Positions 33,574 to 45,084 of a stretch of DNA of 64,000 bases are shown in pieces. A program made the translations under genes and the position numbers. Position 1 is the first letter of the stretch. Each line of letters begins with the position of its first letter. The notes below the pieces were generated by a model. The model had not been told where the DNA came from, did no database searches, and saw nothing but the letters and a program-made list of their open reading frames with translations. The stretch comes from Stictocephala bisonia (taxonomy: Eukaryota; Arthropoda; Insecta; Hemiptera; Membracidae), in NCBI GenBank assembly GCA_035578905.1, contig JAQJVL010000146.1:1312938-1376937 (forward strand), given 5' to 3'.

Positions 33574-33985
33574 TATTGTAGGTTTTTAAAACAATTTAGA
33601 CTCAGTTAGTAGCCAGACTACATATGTCGTCCAAAGTTTCTCAAACACTTTTGTTGCCTTAAAAGATGCAACCCTATAACTTGACTTCCGTCAAGATGTA
33701 CATTATGTATAAAACCACGTACGTCTTCAATGTAGGCGTAGTATGTTTATTTTATTAACAGTACAAATATCGTTAAACAAATACTGTCCTGCTCCCTCCT
33801 CCTCGTGCACGGTAGCCCAACCACTTACTTAACTTTCACATGTTATGTTAACCTAACCTAAGTTATACACACAAAATATCGATATAATAAAATGTTCATG
33901 TCATTGCGGAGTTGTAAGAAACAACCTCAAAAAACATAAAGATTATACACGATTTTCTTTGCTTTTTTACTTTCTTCCATACGGT
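33574..33985. other. no feature recognised
   Basis: Spacer with a TTAACCTAACCTAAG word at 33,849. Nothing else supported. Confidence 0.4.
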
Positions 33986-33989
33986 TAGA

Positions 33990-34500
33990 ATAGAGAAAGT
34001 ATTGTGATCGTCCAAAAAATTCTTTTTGCCAAGTTGGTCTAAAAATCCATTTTAGTGTCCCATGAACCCAAAAAAGTTGTTTTTAGAAAAAAAAATTTAT
34101 GTCTGTCCGTATGTGTGTCTGTGTGTATGTGCAGTTCGCTGGAGACGAAACGGATGGATCAACTTTTATGAAATTTGGTACGTAGGTGTATTTAGCCAAT
34201 ATCTACAGACTATTTTTTCACTTTTTTGAAATGTTAGGATTTTATTTATTTTTATGGGCAAAAAACTTACAAAAATGGAATTTTCTCAAAAACGGCTTTA
34301 ACGATATTGATTAATTTTCAGGAAAGATGTGAATTATGACATTAAATATTTTAGTAAAAACCATATGTCTCTAATTTGACTAGTTTTTTAGCTATGGCTA
34401 AAAGTATATTTGGGATTCAAACTGGTAATTTTCAACGTTTTTATTTTTTGTGTTTAATATCGAGGAAAGTTTGTACCAATTATTTGTAACCATTAATTAG
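33990..34500 (-). repeat. dispersed repeat family C, copy 3 (reverse)
   Basis: The reverse complement aligns with 11,085-11,560. Landmarks are TTGGTCTAAAAATCCATTTT, GTCTGTCCGTATGTGTG and TAGCCAATATCTACAGAC. Confidence 0.7.
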
Positions 34501-35204
34501 GTAGCTTTTTCTACAAAATACGGCTTCAGATCGCTGCACTGTGAATAGAAAGATGCTGAATTCTATTTTCACATCAGCAGATTAGACTATTTCCCTTCCC
34601 GTTACTCGACAGATGTCGGAACAAAGACGTACGATTTGGACACTATGGCGGCAAGTTGACCTCTAGAGTCGTGTTCAGCTATTCAGTCGTGCGTGACCCG
34701 CGACATATGTACGAATGTGTGTGATCCAACATTTACTTCCTCCTCCGACTTACAGTAGTTGAAAGCTACAGGTATTGTGACTATTGGTTCAAAAGTATAC
34801 AGCTGAGTAAATTCATCTTTAACTTGAAAGAAGAATGATGTGAAACTGGAAATAATGAAACTATCAATAGTTTCTTGTAAAAATGACAATTCTATTCTTT
34901 CAAATAATTACTTCCTTCGTGTAATTAAATTAAATTCAAGTTAAAACAAATTATATTTTATAATTATTACGATATATGTGCATTTTAACAATTTTTTTAT
35001 TTACACGTTTGACAATCAAACATAAATATCTTTTGAGAAGAATTCTAACAAAATATTATACAAAAATACAAAATAAAAATATGAATTAAAAAGTTTAAAC
35101 AATCTTTTATTTGAACCTTGATAAATTTATGTATGTACATTGAATTTAGTATATCAGTGTTTGACTTTGCGTCACGAGGAGTTTTAATTAGCACGTATGG
35201 TATT
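34501..35204. other. no feature recognised
   Basis: 34,540-34,760 is somewhat GC-richer. The rest is AT-rich. No gene signature. Confidence 0.35.
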
Positions 35205-35210
35205 TATGAG

Positions 35211-35300
35211 AGTATAGGAGACACCCTTGCACGCTTTGCATGCCAACCTCGTCACTTGCTCCACTGGTGTTCCCTCGCTCGGTTGATATCGTTATTTTTC
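35211..35300 (-). mobile_element. degraded Helitron 3' end, H4
   Basis: AGGAGACACCCTTGCACGC, TTTGCATGCCAACCTCGTCAC and the CTCGCTCGG tail match the reversed 3' region of H2 and H3, but the terminal CTAG has decayed (TATAG). The 5' end cannot be located. Confidence 0.6.
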
Positions 35301-36199
35301 TTCACATTGCACACTTAAAATATTCAAACATAACCTCTTATATCAAGTTACACCATTTTAACATATCTCTCTTTGTATTATAAATGGTAGCAAAGACTCT
35401 GATTAGCTGGTACCGTGATATTAATTATCAATCTCATTTTAGCTCTTTGAGGGAAAATATTTTAAAATACTTTCTTAGAATACATCATGAGCCTATAACA
35501 AATATTTGTGCTAGTTTGCGAAGTCCAAAGCCCTTATAGTTTTTGAGAAACTGTGATCAGCAAGCAATGGTATTAGGTTTTTATTTGTAAAAATAAAAGA
35601 AACAAATAATACACTAATGCATTAATGACAAACATAAGCATACAGAGGCTATATATAATAATTTACATATTGTCTTTTGTTTCATACCAATTCATAACAG
35701 GGAATGGTCTAAATTAAAACAAGAAAAATGTTGCTATATTAAATATTTAAAGTGAATGTGTGTCTGAAGATTCAAGTCGGCTTCCTAAAAAATAAATTTG
35801 GCTCCTGCAACTATTATATTTAATTATTCAGTTTACTGTGGGCAAAAACTGCTTTGCCCGATTACGAAGTCAAGGACTCACGAGTCCCCTGTCTGACACG
35901 CAACGCTTGGACTTGCAGCACTAACTATGTCGAAAGTGGCGATGATCTAACTTGGGCTTGAGAACACTAATCTCATAACATGGGGTGAGAGGAGAAAGGG
36001 AGAACTTTGTCTATAGTGGAGGTGTTAAGGTTTTTTTAATAATGAAAAGGTGTTTGCAATATCGTCAACATTGTGAAAACATGTAAGGGGTGAGAAAATT
36101 TTCTTTACACAGTACACAGAGGATGATTCTAAGAATGTTCTTTATAGGGTGAAATATAGTGTCAATAATGTTGTTAATAGAGTTATAGGAAGTAACAGG
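35301..36199. other. no feature recognised
   Basis: AT-rich sequence leading to the tandem array. A TTGTTAATAGAGTTATAGGAA stretch just before 36,200 is unique. Confidence 0.35.
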
Positions 36200-36668
36200 A
36201 ATGCTGTTTATTGAGTGAGGTAAGACGTCAGGAATCGTCTTCAGACAATGAGAGTAGGTATTGTAGAATGCTGTTTATTGAGTGAGGTAAGACGTCAGGA
36301 ATCGTCTTCAGACAATGAGAGTAGGTATTGTAGAATGCTGTTTATTGAGTGAGGTAAGACGTCAGGAATCGTCTTCAGACAATGAGAGTAGGTATTGTAG
36401 AATGCTGTTTATTGAGTGAGGTAAGACGTCAGGAATCGTCTTCAGACAATGAGAGTAGGTATTGTAGAATGCTGTTTATTGAGTGAGGTAAGACGTCAGG
36501 AATCGTCTTCAGACAATGAGAGTAGGTATTGTAGAATGCTGTTTATTGAGTGAGGTAAGACGTCAGGAATCGTCTTCAGACAATGAGAGTAGGTATTGTA
36601 GAATGCTGTTTATTGAGTGAGGTAAGACGTCAGGAATCGTCTTCAGACAATGAGAGCAGGTATTGTAG
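36200..36668. repeat. 67-bp tandem repeat, 7 copies
   Basis: The unit starts AATGCTGTTTATTGAGTGAG and includes AAGACGTCAGGAATCGTCTT, which can form a 6-bp hairpin. Copies start at 36,200, 36,267, 36,334, 36,401, 36,468, 36,535 and 36,602. They are essentially identical apart from GAGCAGG in the last. A partial AATGCT begins an eighth. Confidence 0.97.
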
Positions 36669-36867
36669 AATGCTTTTTTAAGATACATTATTGAATAGAA
36701 CACTGTGTAAACGTTTAAATTTAAATTAACTCTATTGTGTCCTTTTAAATTTAATTAGTGATGTTCAGCTAACAACAAGTCTGATACTCAGTTTTTTTCT
36801 CTTTCCTACACAAACATCTGATCCTTCGGACTTTCCTCTGATCCCAAAGTCGTAAATTAACCAATAA

Positions 36868-37143
36868 TTAGAGGGTCAGTTTAAGTTGGGCCGCAAATGG
36901 CAGAGTCACAAGTGGCAGCACACCAACACAGACACCCCAGATTTCTCTAATAGTGTCCACGTCGTCCATGATTCTGTCTAACAACTGGACGTTTTCAGCA
37001 GCTAGTTCTACTAATGATGATGTCACCATGGTTTATTGTCTGGGAATTGCTTCACTGTCGACTTCTTCGATGGCATTATGACACAGTTGTTCAGCGATGA
37101 TGTCGGAATACCGAGACTTAAGAAAATCTGGTTGGCTAATCAT
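36868..37143 (-). pseudogene. unidentified coding-like frame with one in-frame stop
   Basis: Reading the minus strand from ATG at 37,143: MISQPDFLKSRYSDIIAEQL, then an acidic stretch ending EAIPRQ and a TAA (37,035-37,033). In the same frame, after one Thr codon, MVTSSLVELAAENVQLLDRI leads to a hydrophobic stretch IWGVCVGVLPLVTLPFAA (possible membrane segment) and TAA at 36,870. That is 91 sense codons with a single stop and a coding-like amino-acid mix. I do not recognise the family. It may be a fragment of a host or transposon gene, two short cistrons, or exon remnants. Confidence 0.35.
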
Positions 37144-37535
37144 GATGTGATTATTTTCATAATGTCAATTCTAGAGATATGGTTGATTATGTATTGAGTA
37201 TGAAGACTGTGGATGAGCAGGTGTAGTCTTGGTTACGAACTAAGGCCGTCTTTTCTAACTTGTCTAGGGATAAACTACCATGGAAGGTGTAAAGTGCTGA
37301 TTAGACTCTGGTTGGGATCGAATCGAAGAAATGGAGAATGTAAATCTTGGCTTTATTTTTTTCAGCTCTCCAATGGTTGTACATCTGTAATGGCCTCCTT
37401 TAAAAACACAAGTATTTTTTTAATCATTTTCTTTTACTTGTACCGGGGATCAATATGTGTTTTATTCAGAACGTTTTCTTTGCTTTGGATTCCTTATAGA
37501 ACTTAATTAGGTATTGGTAGAAATGCAAAACAAGT
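37144..37535. other. no feature recognised
   Basis: A 97-codon frame on + (37,213-37,506) has no recognisable domain and a low-complexity second half. Confidence 0.3.
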
Positions 37536-37539
37536 GATC

Positions 37540-37612
37540 GTTGCGCAACACAAATTTATCACAACATGAAAGTAAATTTGTGTTGAGTGACGTTCTCTTG
37601 TACTTCGTAAAC
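37540..37612. mobile_element. foldback FB remnant
   Basis: AACACAAATTTATCACAACA is followed within 20 bp by its approximate inverse, AAATTTGTGTTGAGTGACG. This is the end words of the FB family in a collapsed hairpin. Confidence 0.5.
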
Positions 37613-37789
37613 TTAAAGACCCTTTAAGAAATATTCGGTTATTCATTTTGATGTACGTAGGTTGGTTGAAGCCCGGTCCCCTGTGTGGTCAAGACACAGA
37701 TTAAAATCAAAGAAATGTTGTATTTGGCCTACTTAACTTACCTTATCCTTTTGTTTGTTTGTTTTGTTTTTTCTTTCTCCTATTAGCGT

Positions 37790-38085
37790 TAGCTAATACG
37801 AGAAAGTATTGTGAACGTAAAAAAAGTTTTTTTACAAATTGGTCTAAAAATCCTTTTACCGGTCCCATGAACCCAAAAAATGGTTTATTCGAAAAATGTT
37901 AGTGTCTGTCCGTATGTGTGTATGTGATCCATCCACTGTAAACCAAACGGTCGGACCAATGTTTATGAAACTTGGTATGTAGGTGTATTTAGCCAATATC
38001 TCCATATCATTTTTTTCACTCTTTTGAAATTTTGTTTTTTATTTTTATGGACAAAAAAACCATACAATACTAGAAATTTTCCCAA
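37790..38085 (-). repeat. dispersed repeat family C, copy 4 (reverse, truncated)
   Basis: TTGGTCTAAAAATCCTTTTAC, GTCTGTCCGTATGTGTG and TTTAGCCAATATCTCCATA match copy 3. The rest of the unit is missing. Confidence 0.65.
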
Positions 38086-38449
38086 GATTCCTAACATAGT
38101 GGTTTTATTGCTTGAGTGTTCAATAAAGTGCGTCAAGTCATTCAGAAATCGCAAATAAACAAACAATGATGCAACTTATCAAACCGGAATTTGTATGTCT
38201 AATGAAACAAAAGTGGTGATAACCAGTAAGAAATTAAAAAAAAAATGATTTTATTCTTTCCTGAGTTTAGTTAAGATTTTACACTGTTTAAAACTTGGTA
38301 TAGTTTGTTTTAAATAGAGTCTACAATGAGAATTGTAGATAATGGTCACATACATTAATAGAAAATTTGTTATATCGCTCTAAAATATGATTAGAATAAT
38401 CGTAAGTGAGCATTTCAATTTCACTCCGCTCTCTGTCTCGTGTAATAAG
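38086..38449. other. no feature recognised
   Basis: AT-rich spacer. Confidence 0.4.
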
Positions 38450-39255
38450 TGCCAAAGATGAGAGAGGCGCGGAGACCGTAGCTCCAGTGCAGATTATACA
38501 CGCGTGCCTAGCCCAGCACTGCCAGTGGCCACTCCTCCAGCAAGGTCTGGAGCCTTCAGTATGGGCACTAAACTAATGACAATTATGCCTGCCACGGACG
38601 AAAGAAGCAAAGAGACCGTAGCTCCAGTGCAGATTATACACGCGTGCATAGCCCAGCACCGCCAGCGGCCACTCCTCCAACACAGTCTGGAGCCTCCAAT
38701 ATGGGCATTAAACTAATGACAGTCATGCCTGCCACAGACGAGAGAAGCACAGAAACCGTAGCTACAGTGCAGATTATACACGCATGCCTAGCTCAGCACT
38801 GCCAGTGACCACTCCTTCAGTACAGTCTGGAGCCTCCAGAATGTGCACTGAACTGTTTGACAGTCATGCCTGCCATAGATGAGAGAAGCACGGAGACTAT
38901 AGCTCCAGTGCAGATTACACACGCGTGCCTAGCCCAGCACCGCCAGCGGCCGCTCCTCCAGCACAGTCTGGAGCCTCCAGTATGGGCACTAAACTAATGA
39001 CAGTCATGCCTACCACAGACGAGAGAAGCACAGAGACCGTAGCTCCAGTGCACGCGTGCTTAGCCCAGCACCGCCAGCGGCCACCCCTCCAACACATTCT
39101 GGAGCCTCCAGTATGGGCACTAAACTAATGACAATTATGCCTGCCACAGGCGAGAGAAGCACAAAGACCGTAGCTCCAGTGCAGATTATACACGCGCGCT
39201 TAGCCCAGCACTGCCAGTGACCACTCCTTCAGTATGGTCCAGCCTGTGCATTGAA
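38450..39255. repeat. 140-bp GC-rich tandem repeat, about 5.7 copies
   Basis: GTAGCTCCAGTGCAGATTA recurs at 38,478, 38,618, 38,758, 38,898, 39,039 and 39,170. The unit continues through CACGCGTGCCTAGCCCAGCA, CTGGAGCCTCCAGTATGGGC and ACGAGAGAAGCAC. One unit lacks AGATTATAC (131-bp spacing). It is far more GC-rich than its surroundings. Short open frames in it are by-products. Confidence 0.95.
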
Positions 39256-39943
39256 TTAGTGAAAGTTACGAATAGATCCACCGGCCGCCACTCCTGCATA
39301 TTTCTCTACATTTTAATTCTCATACACCACGTTTGGAAGTCTGCGGATTTAATCGCTGTATTAAATGTATAAATCAAAAGAACAATGTTAAATGGGGTTC
39401 ACGGTGACTTAAGATTTGTTACAAATTTATAAATGTTACATATTTTAATACAGTGCATATTTAATAGCGAATCTTCATTTTAATTTTCAAAGGAATGGTG
39501 ATTTTTATAAAATAAAAGTATAGAGCGGTTTAGTTTACAATTTTATGAAAATATAAAGCAACAGTCAAATTTTTAAAATGTAGATATATTAGTAACTTAT
39601 AATATCTTTTAAACTGTGAAACAGTTATAACTGTTAGCTAATCGTAACAGTGTTATACCACATTTAACATTGCTGTTGTAGGATATAAATCCAATATGGT
39701 GACTGCTTCTTGTTATTTTTATTTACATATTGTTACTATTATGCCAATCCCGTATTTGCACAAGGAAGCGGAAAGGCAATCAAAGTCGTCAGCTATACAA
39801 AAGTATATGTGTGGATAAGTGGGAGATCTGTGAAGCGTAACCTTCCCACTAACCCTACGCATGACTTTTATCAAGTCTCCCACCTATCAATGTAAATGAG
39901 AGTGTTCTATCAACGTTCTTTTTACTTACGACATTTACTATTT
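39256..39943. other. no feature recognised
   Basis: AT-rich sequence. A 61-codon frame at 39,710-39,895 shows no motif. Confidence 0.35.
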
Positions 39944-42900
39944 CAATTGTACGATTGTATTGTCTTTACAAGGTTCTATTATAGTGGGGGACAATTGTAC
40001 CATTGTATTGTCTTTACAAGGTTCTATTATAGTGGGGAACAATTGTACCATTGTATTGTCTTTACAAGGTTATATTATAGTGGGGGACAATTGTACCTTT
40101 GTATTGTCTTTACAAGGTTCTATTATAGTGGGGGACAATTGTACCATTTTATTGTCTTTACAAGGTTCTATTATAGTGGGGGGACAATTGTACCATTGTA
40201 TTGTCTTTACAATGTTCTATTATAGTGGGGACAATTGTACCATTGCATTGTCTTTACAAGGTTCTATTATAGTGGGGGACAATTGTACCATTTTATTGTC
40301 TTTACAAGGTTCTATTATAGTGGGGACAATTGTACCATTGCATTGTCTTTACAAGGTTCTATTATAGTGGGGACAATTGTACCATTGCATTGTCTTTACA
40401 ATGTTCTATTATAGTGGGGGACAATTGTACCATTGCATTGTCTTTACAATGTTCTATTATAGTGGGGACAATTGTACCATTGCATTGTCTTTACAATGTT
40501 CTATTATAGTGGGTTCAATGTACCATTGCATTGTCTTTACAATGTTCTATTATAGTGGGGACAATTGTACCATTGCATTGTCTTTACAATGTTCTATTAT
40601 AGTGGGGACAATTGTACCATTGCATTGTCTTTACAATGTTATATTATAGTGGGAACAATTGTACCATTGCATTGTCTTTACAAGGTTCTATTATAGTGGG
40701 GGACAATTGTACCATTGCATTGTCTTTACAAGGTTCTATTATAGTGGGGACAATTGTACCATTGCATTGTCTTTACAAGGTTCTATTATAGTGGGGACAA
40801 TTGTACCATTGTATTGTCTTTACAAGGTTCTATTATAGTGGGGGACAATTGTACCATTGCACTGTCTTTACAAGGTTCTATTATAGTGGGGAACAATTGT
40901 ACCATTGTATTGTCTTTACAAGGTTATATTATAGTGGGGGACAATTGTACCTTTGTATTGTCTTTACAAGGTTCTATTATAGTGGGGGACAATTGTACCA
41001 TTTTATTGTCTTTACAAGGTTCTATTATAGTGGGGACAATTGTACCATTGCATTGTCTTTACAAGGTTCTATTATAGTGGGGACAATTGTACCATTGCAT
41101 TGTCTTTACAAGGTTCTATTATAGTGGGGGACAATTGTACCATTTTATTGTCTTTACAAGGTTCTATTATAGTGGGGACAATTGTACCATTGCATTGTCT
41201 TTACAAGGTTCTATTATAGTGGGGACAATTGTACCATTGCATTGTCTTTACAATGTTCTATTATAGTGGGGGACAATTGTACCATTGCATTGTCTTTACA
41301 ATGTTCTATTATAGTGGGGACAATTGTACCATTGCATTGTCTTTACAATGTTCTATTATAGTGGGTTCAATGTACCATTGCATTGTCTTTACAATGTTCT
41401 ATTATAGTGGGGACAATTGTACCATTGCATTGTCTTTACAATGTTCTATTATAGTGGGGACAATTGTACCATTGCATTGTCTTTACAATGTTATATTATA
41501 GTGGGAACAATTGTACCATTGCATTGTCTTTACAAGGTTCTATTATAGTGGGGGACAATTGTACCATTGCATTGTCTTTACAAGGTTCTATTATAGTGGG
41601 GACAATTGTACCATTGCATTGTCTTTACAAGGTTCTATTATAGTGGGGACAATTGTACCATTGTATTGTCTTTACAATGTTCTATTATAGTGGGGGACAA
41701 TTGTACCATTGTATTGTCTTTACAAGGTTCTATTATAGTGGGGACAATTGTACCATTGCATTGTCTTTACAATGTTCTATTATAGTGGGGACAATTGTAC
41801 CATTGCATTGTCTTTACAAGGTTCTATTATAGTGGGGGACAATTGTACCATTGTATTGATTTTACAATGTTCTATTATAGTGGGGACAATTGTACCATTT
41901 TATTGTCTTTACAATGTTCTATTATAGTGGGGACAATTGTACCATTGCATTGTCTTTACAATGTTCTATTATAGTGGGGGACAATTGTACCATTGCATTG
42001 TCTTTACAATGTTCTATTATAGTGGGGACAATTGTACCATTGCATTGTCTTTACAATGTTCTATTATAGTGGGTTCAATGTACCATTGCATTGTCTTTAC
42101 AATGTTCTATTATAGTGGGGACAATTGTACCATTGCATTGTCTTTACAATGTTCTATTATAGTGGGGACAATTGTACCATTGCATTGTCTTTACAATGTT
42201 ATATTATAGTGGGAACAATTGTACCATTGCATTGTCTTTACAAGGTTCTATTATAGTGGGGGACAATTGTACCATTGCATTGTCTTTACAAGGTTCTATT
42301 ATAGTGGGGACAATTGTACCATTGCATTGTCTTTACAAGGTTCTATTATAGTGGGGACAATTGTACCATTGTATTGTCTTTACAAGGTTCTATTATAGTG
42401 GGGGACAATTGTACCATTGCACTGTCTTTACAAGGTTCTATTATAGTGGGGAACAATTGTACCATTGTATTGTCTTTACAAGGTTATATTATAGTGGGGG
42501 ACAATTGTACCTTTGTATTGTCTTTACAAGGTTCTATTATAGTGGGGGACAATTGTACCATTTTATTGTCTTTACAAGGTTCTATTATAGTGGGGGGACA
42601 ATTGTACCATTGTATTGTCTTTACAATGTTCTATTATAGTGGGGACAATTGTACCATTGCATTGTCTTTACAAGGTTCTATTATAGTGGGGGACAATTGT
42701 ACCATTTTATTGTCTTTACAAGGTTCTATTATAGTGGGGACAATTGTACCATTGCATTGTCTTTACAAGGTTCTATTATAGTGGGGACAATTGTACCATT
42801 GCATTGTCTTTACAATGTTCTATTATAGTGGGGGACAATTGTACCATTGCATTGTCTTTACAATGTTCTATTATAGTGGGGACAATTGTACCATTGCATT

Positions 42901-43553
42901 GTCTTTACAATGTTCTATTATAGTGGGTTCAATGTACCATTGCATTGTCTTTACAATGTTCTATTATAGTGGGGACAATTGTACCATTGCATTGTCTTTA
43001 CAATGTTCTATTATAGTGGGGACAATTGTACCATTGCATTGTCTTTACAATGTTATATTATAGTGGGAACAATTGTACCATTGCATTGTCTTTACAAGGT
43101 TCTATTATAGTGGGGGACAATTGTACCATTGCATTGTCTTTACAAGGTTCTATTATAGTGGGGACAATTGTACCATTGCATTGTCTTTACAAGGTTCTAT
43201 TATAGTGGGGACAATTGTACCATTGTATTGTCTTTACAATGTTCTATTATAGTGGGGGACAATTGTACCATTGTATTGTCTTTACAAGGTTCTATTATAG
43301 TGGGGACAATTGTACCATTGCATTGTCTTTACAATGTTCTATTATAGTGGGGACAATTGTACCATTGCATTGTCTTTACAAGGTTCTATTATAGTGGGGG
43401 ACAATTGTACCATTGTATTGATTTTACAATGTTCTATTATAGTGGGGACAATTGTACCATTTTATTGTCTTTACAATGTTCTATTATAGTGGGGACAATT
43501 GTACCATTGTATTGATTTTACAATGTTCTATTATAGTGGGGGACAATTGTACC
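39944..43553. repeat. 3.6-kb array of about 47-bp units with higher-order structure
   Basis: About 76 units of GACAATTGTACCATTGCATT / GTCTTTACAAGGTTCTATTA / TAGTGGG, 46-49 bp long. Variable sites are CATTGTA/CATTGCA/CATTTTA, AAGG/AATG and the number of Gs. A rare variant GGGTTCAATG (lacking ACAATT) marks 40,511, 41,363, 42,071 and 42,925, at spacings 852, 708 and 854 bp. Blocks of about 1,560 bp are therefore duplicated, with nested gains or losses of whole units (852-708 = 144 = three units). Open frames inside are by-products. Confidence 0.97.
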
Positions 43554-44094
43554 ATAATACTAACTTTTACTACACTATGACAGAGTATTCTTTCGTTATG
43601 AATATTAGGAATTTCCGAATTCAGTGTTCTCTCAAGCCGATAAATAATAAAGACTAAAATACACTAGTTCTTTTTACTTCCCAAACTAATTAGCAATTCG
43701 TTGGATATAATAAAGCCATCTTAGAATATTGTTCAAATTTGTTCAAAATCTCACAATCAGTTATTTGTATCGTATTGAAATAGCATAGCTATTATTAATA
43801 AATATAATTAATAAATTATAAGTGTCGGGTAAAATAAAATGTATGTTCAACTAAATTGTATAAATCACTGTAGATTATCTCAAAATATTATTGTCACAGA
43901 CAAAATTGTAAAATTGCTTTTCTAATAAAACCATTGTTGAATGTTGTGTAATAGCAATCGTACGTAACAGCTGAGTCTTGTGTTGTGTTGCCGTTTGGAG
44001 ATTCCGATAATTTCTTTTAAGGTATCTTTAAAGATTGAAAGATGTAAATAGAACGTGAATAAATAAAAGGAAGTAAAAGTTTCCTTTTATAGTC
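43554..44094. other. no feature recognised
   Basis: AT-rich spacer after the array. Confidence 0.4.
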
Positions 44095-44513
44095 ACGGAA
44101 AGGAACTGGTGGTACCCGTTTGTATTACTAGTGTGGTACGTGAGAGCATGTGTGATTTAATACAGTTTTTCAATCCACGAAAAAAATAAAGGGAAATATT
44201 TCGTTAAAAGTGGGAAATATTTTCTTTTAAGGAGGGAAATTTAATTGTTTAACTGTTAACACTGTTCGAAAAGATCATAATGATCCAGTTATTACACGGT
44301 GTTATCTCTTAATTTGTTATGTTTAAAATAAATTAATAATAATATACAAAATTAACGAAACTAATGTAAACGTGATTTTATTTCTCCTCTCGATAAATGA
44401 AATGATATGTATTTCATAGATGCAAATTCATAGATACAACTGGTGGTACACCAAGTCGTGGAAAACCCCCAGGTGGTACTCTAGTAGTAAAGGATACTCT
44501 AGGAGAACCACTG
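44095..44513. mobile_element. possible hAT element right end
   Basis: The sequence ends CTAGGAGAACCACTG at 44,513. Its reverse complement, CAGTGGTTCTCCTAG, has the CAGTGGTTCTC start seen in many hAT terminal repeats. GGTGGTAC recurs three times just inside. The matching left end and an 8-bp duplication were not found. Confidence 0.35.
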
Positions 44514-45080
44514 TAACCTAGTCCATACAACTTGACTGCCATTCACAATGGGTGAAACCTCATTCACCCCTTGAATGACAGAAGACATCGAAGAGATGCT
44601 CGATCCAATTAAGTTGATACTATAAAATGCTGACGGGATATGTTTGTCTCACTGTTAAATTTAAATATATGGTTGACAGGAATGTTACCTATAAGTTTTA
44701 TACATTTTGGAATGTTAAATTAAAAAAAAAAAAAAAATGGGTGTGCGTCGGACCACACGGTGGAAGTTATACTTCTTTGGCCATTCTCATACACCCACTC
44801 ACGCACACAAACAGACAGGATATATAAATGAAATATAAGACATTTTTCAATATTATTCAATATATTTATCTTCAATATATTATACGTGACTTCATTATTA
44901 TATTATACACCTATATTATCATTATCAGTAATTTCTTCGATTAAATTTCTTCGATTAACAATCGATTAATCGATAGTTCTTAAAAATTTGTTCTTACTTT
45001 TCAGCGTGACGCGGTTTCTCGACCAACATCCCATCCCAAAGTGTCTAACGGGAGCAAAGAAGTATAACTTCAAAAAGGTT
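44514..45080. other. no feature recognised
   Basis: Contains an A14-15 tract near 44,722-44,737 and ATCGATTAATCGAT words near 44,950-44,975. Confidence 0.35.
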
Positions 45081-45084
45081 CTTA

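Noticed and set aside
38504..39128. Ala/Pro-rich 60-70-codon frames
   Set aside because: By-products of the 140-bp GC-rich tandem repeat. The same peptide recurs with each unit.
39944..43553. Series of 90-155-codon frames repeating the same peptide
   Set aside because: They arise from the 47-bp tandem array, and frames change with each 46-49-bp unit.
39944..43553. CRISPR-like array
   Set aside because: Units are contiguous with no unique spacers and the genome is eukaryotic.
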